Source: JACZST01 sp036985755
GTDB taxonomy: Bacteria > Actinomycetota > Acidimicrobiia > Spongiisociales > UBA5794
Reading direction: 5' to 3'
Assembly (NCBI GenBank): GCA_036985755.1
Contig: BTQG01000082.1
Coordinates: 1 to 10,843 of the forward strand
Length of the DNA stretch: 10,843 nt
Positions within the stretch are counted from its first letter, which is position 1; each line of letters begins with the position of its first letter. This document shows, one piece after another, positions 5,300 through 10,843 of this stretch. The position numbers were made by a program, and so were the translations under genes. The notes beneath the pieces were generated by a model, which was not told the origin of the DNA, searched no databases, and saw nothing but the letters and a program-made list of their open reading frames with translations.

Positions 5300-6211
5300 C
5301 TACCGACCGAGCGGCTCGAGCATCTGTCGGCGAATCAACCAGGTGCCGACACCAATGATCAGGCCGATACCCGCCACCGCTGCGGCCAGCACCAGGTAAC
5401 CGTCGGCCAGCGCATCCCACACCGCCCGACGTGCGTTGCTCACGATGACGGTGTCGCCGCCTCCGACGAAGACCGTCCTCGTTGCGGCAAGCAGGGCGGC
5501 GCTGGCCAGCACCACGCTCGCCACGGAGAACCCAAAGATCTGGATCGATCTCATCCGGTCCCAATCGACAACAACCGCGGCGCCGAGCACGACCAGCGCG
5601 ATCAACGGGAACAGCCAGAGTGAGGTGTCGAACACATTGGCGATCGCCCTCGGCCCCGCAAGCTGATCGGCCTGAAGGAGAACGATCTCACCGATCGCCA
5701 GATCAGAGAACAGCGTGATCCCCGCTTCCTCGAGGCGGTCGACGATCGGCTCTGCGCCGATGCCCAGATCGAAGCTCACATCGTCGCTCCGTCCCTGGAG
5801 GGCGGCTGTCAGCGCACGGTGGGTCGCCTCGACGATCGCCGTCCAGATCGAGGCGAAGACGTCGGACTCGACGAGGGCCTTGGTGACATCGAAAACCAGT
5901 TCGGCAGTGAATTCGGTGAAGGTGGATGCCAGGAAGGTCAGCTCGTCGGGAAGGGCGTCGGCAACCCGGGCCTGGAGCGCTCCGTCTTCGGTGAGCGCCC
6001 GCACCGTGCTTGCTGCGATCGCGGTCGAGACGGCGGGGTCCTTCGGCAGTGGTGCCACCCGTTCGACGAAACCGTCGGTATCGAAGATCGCCTTGTCCAG
6101 CCAGAAGGCGTCGACGGCCATCGAGACGAATATCGAAGCGATGATCGCAAGGGTGATGGCGATGGCACCCCGGATCGGGCTCCGTTTCGTCGGATCCGTC
6201 CGTGAGGCCAT
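5300..6211 (-). CDS. Actinobacterial integral membrane protein, function unknown
   Basis: A 303-residue protein with one N-terminal membrane helix (about 15-35), an extracytoplasmic region of about 160 residues, then three helices (197-216, 223-244, 270-292). The DTDGFVERVAPLPKDPAV segment (44-61) followed by a helical region rich in V, L, T and D resembles a widespread but uncharacterised family of actinobacterial membrane proteins, from memory. No catalytic motif is visible. The start is the ATG at 6211-6209, which shares one base with the TGA of the peroxiredoxin gene, so translation is probably coupled. An in-frame extension to 6394 lies wholly within the peroxiredoxin gene and is arginine-rich shadow sequence. 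A role in envelope redox stress is suggested only by the neighbour. Confidence 0.75.
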   Translation of the reverse strand: MASRTDPTKRSPIRGAIAITLAIIASIFVSMAVDAFWLDKAIFDTDGFVERVAPLPKDPAVSTAIAASTVRALTEDGALQARVADALPDELTFLASTFTEFTAELVFDVTKALVESDVFASIWTAIVEATHRALTAALQGRSDDVSFDLGIGAEPIVDRLEEAGITLFSDLAIGEIVLLQADQLAGPRAIANVFDTSLWLFPLIALVVLGAAVVVDWDRMRSIQIFGFSVASVVLASAALLAATRTVFVGGGDTVIVSNARRAVWDALADGYLVLAAAVAGIGLIIGVGTWLIRRQMLEPLGR

Positions 6212-6675
6212 CAGCTCTCGATGGCCTCGAGCGCGGCGACGTAGTCGTCGAACTCTCGCGGTGTGCCCAGCGAACCGCTGTCGATGACGTCGCGGACAAC
6301 CCCGTTTTCGTCGAGGATGAAAGACACGCGATTCGCCGTGCCGACCTTGTCGTTGAACGCGCCGTATGCCTTGGCGGTTTCGCCGTGGGGCCAATAGTCA
6401 GACAGGACAGGGAACTCGAAACCGTTGTCGTCCGACCACTTCTGGTTGGTGAAATGGGTGTCGACGGTGATGACGATCACCTTGGCTCTGAGCTCGTTGA
6501 GAGCAGCCAGGCGGTCCCGGATCGCGCAGACCTCGCCCTCACAAATCCCTGAGAAGGGAAACGGGATGAACACCACCACGCTCTTCTGGCCTTTGAGGTC
6601 TTCGTTGGTGACCGGGTTTCTCTCCTGATCGATGAGTTCGAACGGAGGCGCCATCGTGCCGATGTCGAGAGTCAT
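6211..6675 (-). CDS. Peroxiredoxin, AhpE-like
   Basis: A 154-residue thiol peroxidase of the AhpC/TSA superfamily that should reduce hydroperoxides in the cytoplasm. The active-site pattern P38-x3-S42-x2-C45 is present within PFPFSGICEGEVCAIRD (38-54), with S replacing the common T. C45 is the peroxidatic cysteine. A second cysteine, C50, lies only five residues on, and no C-terminal resolving cysteine is present, so the enzyme is either 1-Cys or uses C50. The GIC-x-GE-x-C sequence and length match the mycobacterial AhpE group. The catalytic Arg is likely in NRVSFILD near 115. The ATG at 6675 follows AAAGGA by 5 nt, which excludes the longer in-frame start at 6786. The membrane-protein gene overlaps its stop by one base. 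Confidence 0.92.
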   Translation of the reverse strand: MTLDIGTMAPPFELIDQERNPVTNEDLKGQKSVVVFIPFPFSGICEGEVCAIRDRLAALNELRAKVIVITVDTHFTNQKWSDDNGFEFPVLSDYWPHGETAKAYGAFNDKVGTANRVSFILDENGVVRDVIDSGSLGTPREFDDYVAALEAIES

Positions 6676-6716
6676 GTAGGTCCTTTCTTGCTTTGTGTGA
6701 ATCTTGTTGAAGGTGT

Positions 6717-6830
6717 GCTGCCGGGTCGCTCGCTGCGCTGGCAGCCGTCGGTCGTCAGCAACACCAATTTCGTCGCCGATTCGCATCGGCCCCTGCCCGC
6801 CCTGCGGGCGGTACTCCCCCCAAAACGGGG
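6717..6830. repeat. Cluster of four hairpins between the Zincin_2 and peroxiredoxin genes
   Basis: Four separate inverted repeats lie in 114 bp: GCTGCC/GGCAGC (6717-6745), GCCGAT-TCGC-ATCGGC (6775-6790), GCCCGC-CCT-GCGGGC (6795-6809), and CCCC/GGGG around CAAAAC (6817-6830). They lie between two minus-strand genes, downstream of the stop at 6853. They may terminate or attenuate the protease operon transcript or stabilise its 3' end. No U-run follows, so a standard intrinsic terminator is not supported. The promoter of the peroxiredoxin gene is presumably here too but was not identified. Confidence 0.5.
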
Positions 6831-6852
6831 CGTCTTGTCTCTTCCCGCTCTC

Positions 6853-7965
6853 TCACTCGAGAAGGACTCTTGCCGCCCAGCCGAGCGGGTCGTCGAGCTC
6901 TTGGAGCGTCGGGAGGTGTTCCGGGTCTTGCCAGATTCGGTCGAGCGCATCTTCGCCCCAGCGCTCTTCGAGCTCCCTGAGGAAGCCGGCGGCATCATCG
7001 GCCTTGCTCCTGTGCAACTCGAGTCCCACCATTTGTTGCAGATACTGCTCGGCCTGGTTCGGCTCTCTACGGCGCAACGAATTGGCAGCTTCGATCTCGC
7101 CGAGGTCGGGAAGTACCTGCTCCCCGGCCTTGCGGACCAGGTAGTCGCCGTAACCCTCGACGAGGGCGGTGAAAGCCTGAACCGCGGCAAGGCGCTCCGG
7201 GTCCGAGGTGCCTTTGAGCAACGCCGGTGTCTGGGCTCCACCGTCGCCGAGTAACTCCTGGACCTGTGCCGGGTCCTCGAGGGCGGCGAGGTTCCCCATC
7301 AGGTCGGAGAAATCGAATTCGACCGTGTCGTAGAACGCCTCGATCAGTGAGACGAAGTGGCCCCGGAGCCACTCGATCTCCATCAGCCGTTGAAACAGCA
7401 TCTCGTGGAGCACGGCCCAAAGCCTGACCTGCTTGGCATCGAGGTCGCTGTCAACGGCAAAGGCTTCCACGTTCGGAACCACCACGTACGGCCGATCGTG
7501 GTCCATCGCCGGGATGCCGGTATCGAACTGGCCCAAGATGCGGTGCGCCAGAAAGCCGACCATCGTGCCCGCCTGCATGCCGAGAATCGCCGGGCCCATT
7601 GGTGCCAGCATCGATCCCATTGGACCGAGTGCCCCGGCACCCGGCAGGTCTTCGAAGCCACCGGTGAGCTTCCCGGAGAGTGGCTCAACGAGGATGCGGA
7701 AGGTCTGCTGGTTGTCGGCGGCCCACGTCGAACGGTCGGTCGGATTGAGATCCCCCGGCGCCGGTGCTGGTAGCGACGAGGCCGCCTCGATGCGGAGGTC
7801 TGCGGCGCGGGCGAGCTCGAGATACTCTTCTGCCAGGCCTGGATCGATCGGCTCTCGCTCACCGGCGAGGCTTTTGGTGAGTTCGCGTGCCAGCTTCCAG
7901 TTCACCGGGCCCGACGACTGAAAGAGCCTGAACAACTGCCCGAACAGGTCGTCGCCTTCGTCCAT
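6853..7965 (-). CDS. Zincin_2/DUF2342 family protein with degenerate zinc motif
   Basis: A 370-residue protein of the actinobacterial zinc-metalloprotease-like family (also annotated as F420-biosynthesis-associated or putative hydrolase). Visible family features are a glycine/methionine-rich MGSMLAPMGPAILGMQAG stretch (116-133), GFLAHRILGQFD (137-148), PYVVVPNVEAF (159-169), the metal-site helix LWAVLHEMLFQRLMEIEWLR (182-201) and ALVEGYGDYLV (267-277). In the usual HExxH the second His is a ligand; here H187-E188 is followed by F191, so the site reads HEMLF. The downstream Glu E270 is retained. Zinc binding and proteolysis are therefore doubtful and a non-enzymatic role is possible. The gene starts after the protease stop and is probably in one operon with it. 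The C-terminal LGWAARVLLE is intact. Confidence 0.82.
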   Translation of the reverse strand: MDEGDDLFGQLFRLFQSSGPVNWKLARELTKSLAGEREPIDPGLAEEYLELARAADLRIEAASSLPAPAPGDLNPTDRSTWAADNQQTFRILVEPLSGKLTGGFEDLPGAGALGPMGSMLAPMGPAILGMQAGTMVGFLAHRILGQFDTGIPAMDHDRPYVVVPNVEAFAVDSDLDAKQVRLWAVLHEMLFQRLMEIEWLRGHFVSLIEAFYDTVEFDFSDLMGNLAALEDPAQVQELLGDGGAQTPALLKGTSDPERLAAVQAFTALVEGYGDYLVRKAGEQVLPDLGEIEAANSLRRREPNQAEQYLQQMVGLELHRSKADDAAGFLRELEERWGEDALDRIWQDPEHLPTLQELDDPLGWAARVLLE

Positions 7966-7971
7966 GCTCAT

Positions 7972-7977
7972 CCCCTC
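7972..7977 (-). promoter_or_regulatory. Shine-Dalgarno deciding the start of the Zincin_2 gene
   Basis: GAGGGG on the minus strand touches the ATG at 7971-7969 with no spacer but is 6 nt from the in-frame ATG at 7965-7963. The second ATG is therefore preferred. The box overlaps the stop codon of the upstream protease gene (7977-7979). Confidence 0.6.
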
Positions 7978-9263
7978 TAGATATCGTCCGGTCGCTCGTC
8001 GAGCGTTACGGGGAGGGTCAGCCGTTCATCCCCTCGGAGAACGGAGAAGTCGATCGTGTCATCAACTCGAAAAAGGCGCAGCTGAATGACGAGATCCTGC
8101 ATCGTCTGGATCTCGACGGCGTCGGTCGCCACGATCACATCCCCCTCGAGGAACCCTGCCCTCCCCGCGGCACCGTCGGCAGGCGTGACCTCGATCACGA
8201 GCGCTCCGCTCGGGGCCAGGGCGCCGTCGTCGGCAACGGCGACGAAATCCCCACCGAGTATTCCGAGGAATGCGTGATGCACGGTTCCTGAATCGATGAG
8301 TTCATCGGTAACTCGGCTCACCAGATCGACAGGGATGGCGTAGCCGATTCCCTCGGCTCCGCCGTCGCCGAGTCCGATAGCGGTGGTAATGCCGATGAGG
8401 CGGCCCTGCTCGTCGACGAGCGCGCCCCCGCTTGACCCTGAGGTGATGGGCGCGTCCGTCTGCAACATCCCGAACAGCGAGCTGTCGTCATCGAAGTTGA
8501 CCTGGCGTGACAGGGCGGAGAGCACCCCGACGGTCAGCGATGCCCCGCCGACCTGACCGAGCGGGTTACCGATGGCGATGGTGACCTGGCCGATTGCCAA
8601 ATTGCTGGTCGAGCCGATCTCGACCGGCACTAGGTCCTCGGCGTCGACCGCAAGTACGGCGAGATCGGTATACGGATCACTCCCGACGAGGGTTGCCTCG
8701 TAGATCCGCCCGTCTTGGAGCACGATCTGAGCCACGTCCGATCCTTCGATCACATGCTCGTTTGTCGCGATGTAGCCTCCCTCGAGGGCGACCCCCGATC
8801 CGGAGGCGGTGATCACGATCTCATCGTTCTCACCGAGGGTGCCAACTTCGACGGTCACGACCGAGGGAAACACCTTCTCCCACACCGCCTCCGCCACCCC
8901 TATGTCGGGACCGGTGGTGACGATTTCTCGGGGGGGAACTACCAGCGCCGGCGCGGCGATGGTGGTAGGAGCGGCCAACTCGACAGGCTCATCAATGGAG
9001 AAGAAACCACCGATGGCGAGAATGCCAACGGTCGCCATGGCACCGACGATTCCCGATAGAAAAGCGACTATTCCGGTCGGAAGATGAGAAGAGCGTTGCT
9101 TCGGGGGTGGGGACGGCTCTACGACCTCGGGCACATCGGCGAAGGTGGCAGGGTCGAGGATGGGCAGCGGCTCCGTCCACGGCGCTACGCGGGGAACCGG
9201 GTTGTCCCCAGGTTCCTGGGATGACGTCGACTGAGGCTCGTTACCGTGGGTAGGGTGATCCAC
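7977..9263 (-). CDS. HtrA/DegP-like trypsin-fold serine protease with PDZ domain
   Basis: A 428-residue membrane-anchored protease for envelope protein quality control. Order: a proline-rich cytoplasmic tail (1-60), one membrane helix (62-88), a linker, the trypsin-like domain (about 122-325) and a C-terminal PDZ domain (about 330-420). The catalytic triad is present: H170 in TNEHVIEG, D200 in DPYTDLAVL, and S278 in SGSSGGAL, where the usual GNSGG is GSSGG. GYAIPVDLV (307-315) is the conserved end of the protease domain. PDZ features include GFLEGDVIVATD (370-381). The N-in topology with an extracytoplasmic protease matches mycobacterial HtrA/PepD-type proteins. The GTG start at 9263 lacks a Shine-Dalgarno but sits exactly 6 nt after TAGAAT, so it is probably leaderless. 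It leads an operon with the Zincin_2 gene 5 bp downstream. Confidence 0.94.
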   Translation of the reverse strand: MDHPTHGNEPQSTSSQEPGDNPVPRVAPWTEPLPILDPATFADVPEVVEPSPPPKQRSSHLPTGIVAFLSGIVGAMATVGILAIGGFFSIDEPVELAAPTTIAAPALVVPPREIVTTGPDIGVAEAVWEKVFPSVVTVEVGTLGENDEIVITASGSGVALEGGYIATNEHVIEGSDVAQIVLQDGRIYEATLVGSDPYTDLAVLAVDAEDLVPVEIGSTSNLAIGQVTIAIGNPLGQVGGASLTVGVLSALSRQVNFDDDSSLFGMLQTDAPITSGSSGGALVDEQGRLIGITTAIGLGDGGAEGIGYAIPVDLVSRVTDELIDSGTVHHAFLGILGGDFVAVADDGALAPSGALVIEVTPADGAAGRAGFLEGDVIVATDAVEIQTMQDLVIQLRLFRVDDTIDFSVLRGDERLTLPVTLDERPDDI

Positions 9264-9269
9264 GGACCG

Positions 9270-9275
9270 ATTCTA
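9270..9275 (-). promoter_or_regulatory. -10 box of a leaderless promoter for the HtrA-like protease
   Basis: TAGAAT on the minus strand (9275 to 9270) is followed by CGGTCC and then the GTG start at 9263, which places the expected transcription start on the first base of the start codon. The box overlaps the ATG of moaE on the other strand. No -35 match is seen. Another TANNNT, TAGGGT at 9251-9256 on the plus strand, could serve moaE with a 12-nt leader; this is weaker. Confidence 0.6.
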
Positions 9276-9727
9276 TGCAACGCGACCGCCTATCCCCGCT
9301 GCCCGACCTCGTATCGGTGTCTTCCGAGCCGATCGACCCCGGCAGGCTGGTCGTAGCCGTCTCTACCCCCGCCAGTGGGGCCGTCGTCATGTTTCTCGGC
9401 ACCGTTCGTGATCACTCACCCGGGCGCGACGGCGTAACCCATCTCGAGTACGAAGCGTACGCCGAGCACGTCGAAGCGAAGATCGCTGAGATCGTTGCCG
9501 AGGCAAGGGAAAAGTGGCCACTGAATACGGTCGCCGCGGTTCACCGGGTTGGCTCGCTGTCGATCGGAGAGATCTCGGTCGCGGTCGCGGTGTCCTCAGG
9601 CCACCGCGTCGACGCCTTCCCTGCGGCGCGCTACGTCATCGACGAGCTGAAGGGGCGCGCACCGATCTGGAAGAAGGAGTATTGGTCGGAGGGCGCAGAG
9701 TGGGTCAGGGAAGATCTCGATCACTGA
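9275..9727 (+). CDS. moaE: Molybdopterin synthase catalytic (large) subunit
   Basis: A 150-residue MoaE. With the sulfur carrier MoaD it converts cyclic pyranopterin monophosphate to molybdopterin in cytosolic molybdenum-cofactor synthesis. Family motifs are all present: SGAVVMFLGTVRDHS (34-48), LEYEAY (57-62), VHRVGSLSIGEISVAV (89-104), SGHRVDAFPAARYVIDELK (108-126), and RAPIWKKEYW (128-137). K126 and K133/K134 correspond to the conserved lysines of the active site, and R111 follows the conserved His. Length is typical. The ATG at 9275 has no Shine-Dalgarno, so the true start could be internal, for example the GTG at codon 15 just before SSEPID where many homologues begin. No moaD or other Moa gene is in the window. 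The next gene overlaps its 3' end by 28 nt. Confidence 0.94.
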   Translation: MQRDRLSPLPDLVSVSSEPIDPGRLVVAVSTPASGAVVMFLGTVRDHSPGRDGVTHLEYEAYAEHVEAKIAEIVAEAREKWPLNTVAAVHRVGSLSIGEISVAVAVSSGHRVDAFPAARYVIDELKGRAPIWKKEYWSEGAEWVREDLDH

Positions 9728-10341
9728 ACAGCCGGAGCGGTCGCCTCTTCGCCCTGATCGGCGATCCGGAGTCGTACCTGGCTGATGACGAGCCTGTGAT
9801 TCGCCGGCTAGCGGCGTCGGTTTGTGCGGTGGCACCCGAGGACCACGTCGGCGAGCTGCAACGCCTGGCAACGGAGGATCCTGACCCGTCGGTTCGCGCC
9901 GTCGCCGTCGAAGCGCTCGGTGGGTGCTCGGGGCGCGACGTGTCGGAGACGCTGGTACTGGCCGGTCGGGATGGTGACGGCCGGGTTCGCGAGGCGGCGG
10001 CGACGGCCTATGGGGAGCTTGCCGATCCGAGTGCGTTGGAGTGGCTCATCGACCGGGCTCGGCACGACGACGACCACCTGGTCGGCGAGGCCGCGGTTGC
10101 CGCCCTCGGAGCCATCGGCGACGATCGGGCGCTGCCGACGCTGCTCGATTTGCTCGAGACGGGCCCGCCGCGGGTTCGGCGTCGAGCGGTAGTTGCGCTG
10201 ACCGTGTTCGACGATCCCGCGGTAGAGCCTGCGATCCGGATGGCGGCCGATGACCGCAACCCTGGCGTTCGGGAGGCGGCAGAGATGGTTGTCGGAAGAG
10301 AGTCACAAGTCACAAGTCTCAAGTCTCAAGAAAGCGATTGA
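9700..10341 (+). CDS. HEAT-repeat protein
   Basis: A 213-residue protein composed of about five 30-33-residue HEAT/PBS-lyase-type helical repeats (about residues 30-200). The recurring pattern is DP-x-VR-x-AA-x-ALG, for example DPSVRAVAVEALGG, GRVREAAATAYGEL, HLVGEAAVAALGAI, PRVRRRAVVAL and PGVREAAEMVV. Such repeats form scaffolds for protein binding; no catalytic residues are seen. The start is a GTG at 9700 inside the end of moaE, preceded by GGAGGG (9688-9693) with 6-nt spacing; an extension to 9514 is moaE shadow. The 28-nt overlap indicates coupling with moaE, but a role in cofactor synthesis is not shown. The last residues, SQVTSLKSQESD, are encoded by the heptamer repeat array, suggesting the original C-terminus was altered by that repeat. 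Confidence 0.83.
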   Translation: MGQGRSRSLNSRSGRLFALIGDPESYLADDEPVIRRLAASVCAVAPEDHVGELQRLATEDPDPSVRAVAVEALGGCSGRDVSETLVLAGRDGDGRVREAAATAYGELADPSALEWLIDRARHDDDHLVGEAAVAALGAIGDDRALPTLLDLLETGPPRVRRRAVVALTVFDDPAVEPAIRMAADDRNPGVREAAEMVVGRESQVTSLKSQESD

Positions 10342-10379
10342 ATGGCTCACCATCCTGCTTGCGTCTTGCGTCTTGCGAC
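10302..10379. repeat. Facing heptamer tandem arrays in a convergent gene junction
   Basis: Four direct 7-bp units run from 10302 to 10329: GTCACAA twice, then GTCTCAA twice. After a 29-bp spacer three units on the opposite orientation follow at 10359-10379: TTGCGTC twice, then TTGCGAC. The two arrays are partly complementary (about 19 of 24 positions over 10300-10323 and 10357-10380), so they could fold as a long imperfect hairpin between the convergent HEAT and BsuPI genes. The left array lies within the HEAT gene and the right array ends 2 bp before the BsuPI stop. No spacer structure resembles CRISPR. Confidence 0.75.
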
Positions 10380-10381
10380 TC

Positions 10382-10843
10382 TCAGTTCTCGATCACCTCT
10401 ACGGGCGCTTCGATGACGACGTTCTCGGCTCCGGCGGCGACGACCCATGCCCGTAACGTGTAGGTGCCGGGATCGAGGACGAACGTGCCGACGAGCGTCG
10501 CCCCCGACGTCCTTCCCGCCTCGAAGTCGAGTTCGTTGACTTCCTGGGTAAAGACCTTGCCGTCGCTCCACCGGTACACCTCGGTGTCGCCGTCGCTCAG
10601 CGTCACCTCTGCAACCTGCCCGCTGGTGAAGGTGAGCCCGATCGACTGGTCGAGGATGTTGGTGAGGTCGATTGCCCACCGGATCTCTTCACCGGATCGC
10701 AGTTGCCTCGGGAAGAAGGGGAATTGCGACGACAGAAGCCGCAGGCGCAGCCCATTGCCAACTGCCGGGTAGACGCGGTTCGCAATCTCGACGTCGACCA
10801 GGATGCCGCCGTCGACGGTTCCGGTCACCGCCACCTCATACGA
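10382..10843 (-). CDS. BsuPI-domain protein (C-terminal part; cut by right window edge)
   Basis: The last 153 residues of a minus-strand gene; the reading frame is open to the window edge, so the start lies outside. The C-terminal 100 residues fit the BsuPI-type proteinase-inhibitor beta-sandwich: IDLTNILDQSIGLTFTSGQ, then EVYRWSDGKVFTQEVNELDFEAG, then GTFVLDPGTYTLRAWVV. The LTF-x-SGQ, YRWS and FTQ landmarks are characteristic. The preceding 50 residues (VEIANRVYPAVGNGLRLRLL...) are probably another beta-rich region that I do not recognise. The family name comes from a Bacillus subtilis intracellular proteinase inhibitor, but many members are secreted or lipoproteins of unknown role; whether this one has a signal peptide cannot be seen. 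Ends with TGA at 10382-10384, next to the heptamer array. Confidence 0.75.
   Translation of the reverse strand, partial: SYEVAVTGTVDGGILVDVEIANRVYPAVGNGLRLRLLSSQFPFFPRQLRSGEEIRWAIDLTNILDQSIGLTFTSGQVAEVTLSDGDTEVYRWSDGKVFTQEVNELDFEAGRTSGATLVGTFVLDPGTYTLRAWVVAAGAENVVIEAPVEVIEN

Noticed and set aside
3420..5564. A 714-residue minus-strand reading frame
   Set aside because: It runs in another frame through the PhoU-like, transporter and membrane-protein genes, is full of Arg, Gly and His with no domain, and is a shadow of GC-rich coding DNA.
6717..6830. Standard intrinsic terminator
   Set aside because: Stable stems are present but no run of U follows any of them on the minus strand.
9514..9699. 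Longer HEAT-repeat reading frame starting at 9514
   Set aside because: This part lies inside moaE, has no HEAT pattern, and a GTG at 9700 with a good GGAGGG upstream gives a natural start.
10302..10379. CRISPR array
   Set aside because: Units are 7 bp and directly adjacent with no unique spacers; no cas gene is present.

Overview
The window is high-GC chromosomal DNA that reads as actinobacterial, possibly Acidimicrobiia-like. The reasons are a Zincin_2/DUF2342-type protein (a family concentrated in Actinobacteria), an actinobacterial-type integral membrane protein beside an AhpE-like peroxiredoxin, and start codons placed exactly 6 nt after TANNNT -10 boxes, as expected for leaderless mRNAs. 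The taxon is inference; no rRNA or marker gene is present.

Layout: (1) 1-285: the 5' end of a probable IS481-like transposase runs off the left edge (minus strand), followed by its repeated terminus and copy 1 of a ~165-bp palindromic REP/MITE-like element. (2) 298-1500: an acyl-CoA dehydrogenase on the minus strand with a leaderless-type promoter. (3) 1595-3236: copy 2 of the same palindromic element, inverted, split by an apparently intact IS110-family element (1712-3180). (4) 3239-5077: a PhoU-like regulator and a Na+/phosphate cotransporter, 9 bp apart. (5) 5300-6675: an AhpE-like peroxiredoxin translationally coupled to a four-helix membrane protein. (6) 6853-9263: an HtrA/DegP-like membrane-anchored serine protease followed 5 bp later by a Zincin_2-family protein with a degenerate HExxH motif. 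(7) 9275-10341: MoaE (molybdopterin synthase large subunit) overlapping a HEAT-repeat gene, divergent from the protease. (8) 10302-10843: heptamer repeat arrays in a convergent junction and the C-terminal part of a BsuPI-domain protein entering from the right edge.

The main result is the IS110 element. Because it interrupts a repeat whose other copy is intact, both boundaries can be read directly, with a CT core. The 5' noncoding region of the element contains what looks like a complete bridge RNA. A first loop carries two 7-nt guides (1777-1783 and 1800-1806) matching the left and right halves of the actual insertion site. A second loop carries guides (1849-1857 and 1876-1882) matching the element's own right and left ends. 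Both inter-guide hairpins share the same hexaloop, CGTTGA. Joining the ends in a circle would create a TTGACA-N18-TCTAAT promoter driving this RNA. Copy 1 of the palindromic element still carries the identical 12-nt target at 159-170 (minus strand), unoccupied. The bridge-RNA mechanism is known for IS110 elements such as IS621; this guide/target set and its link to this repeat family are read here from sequence alone.
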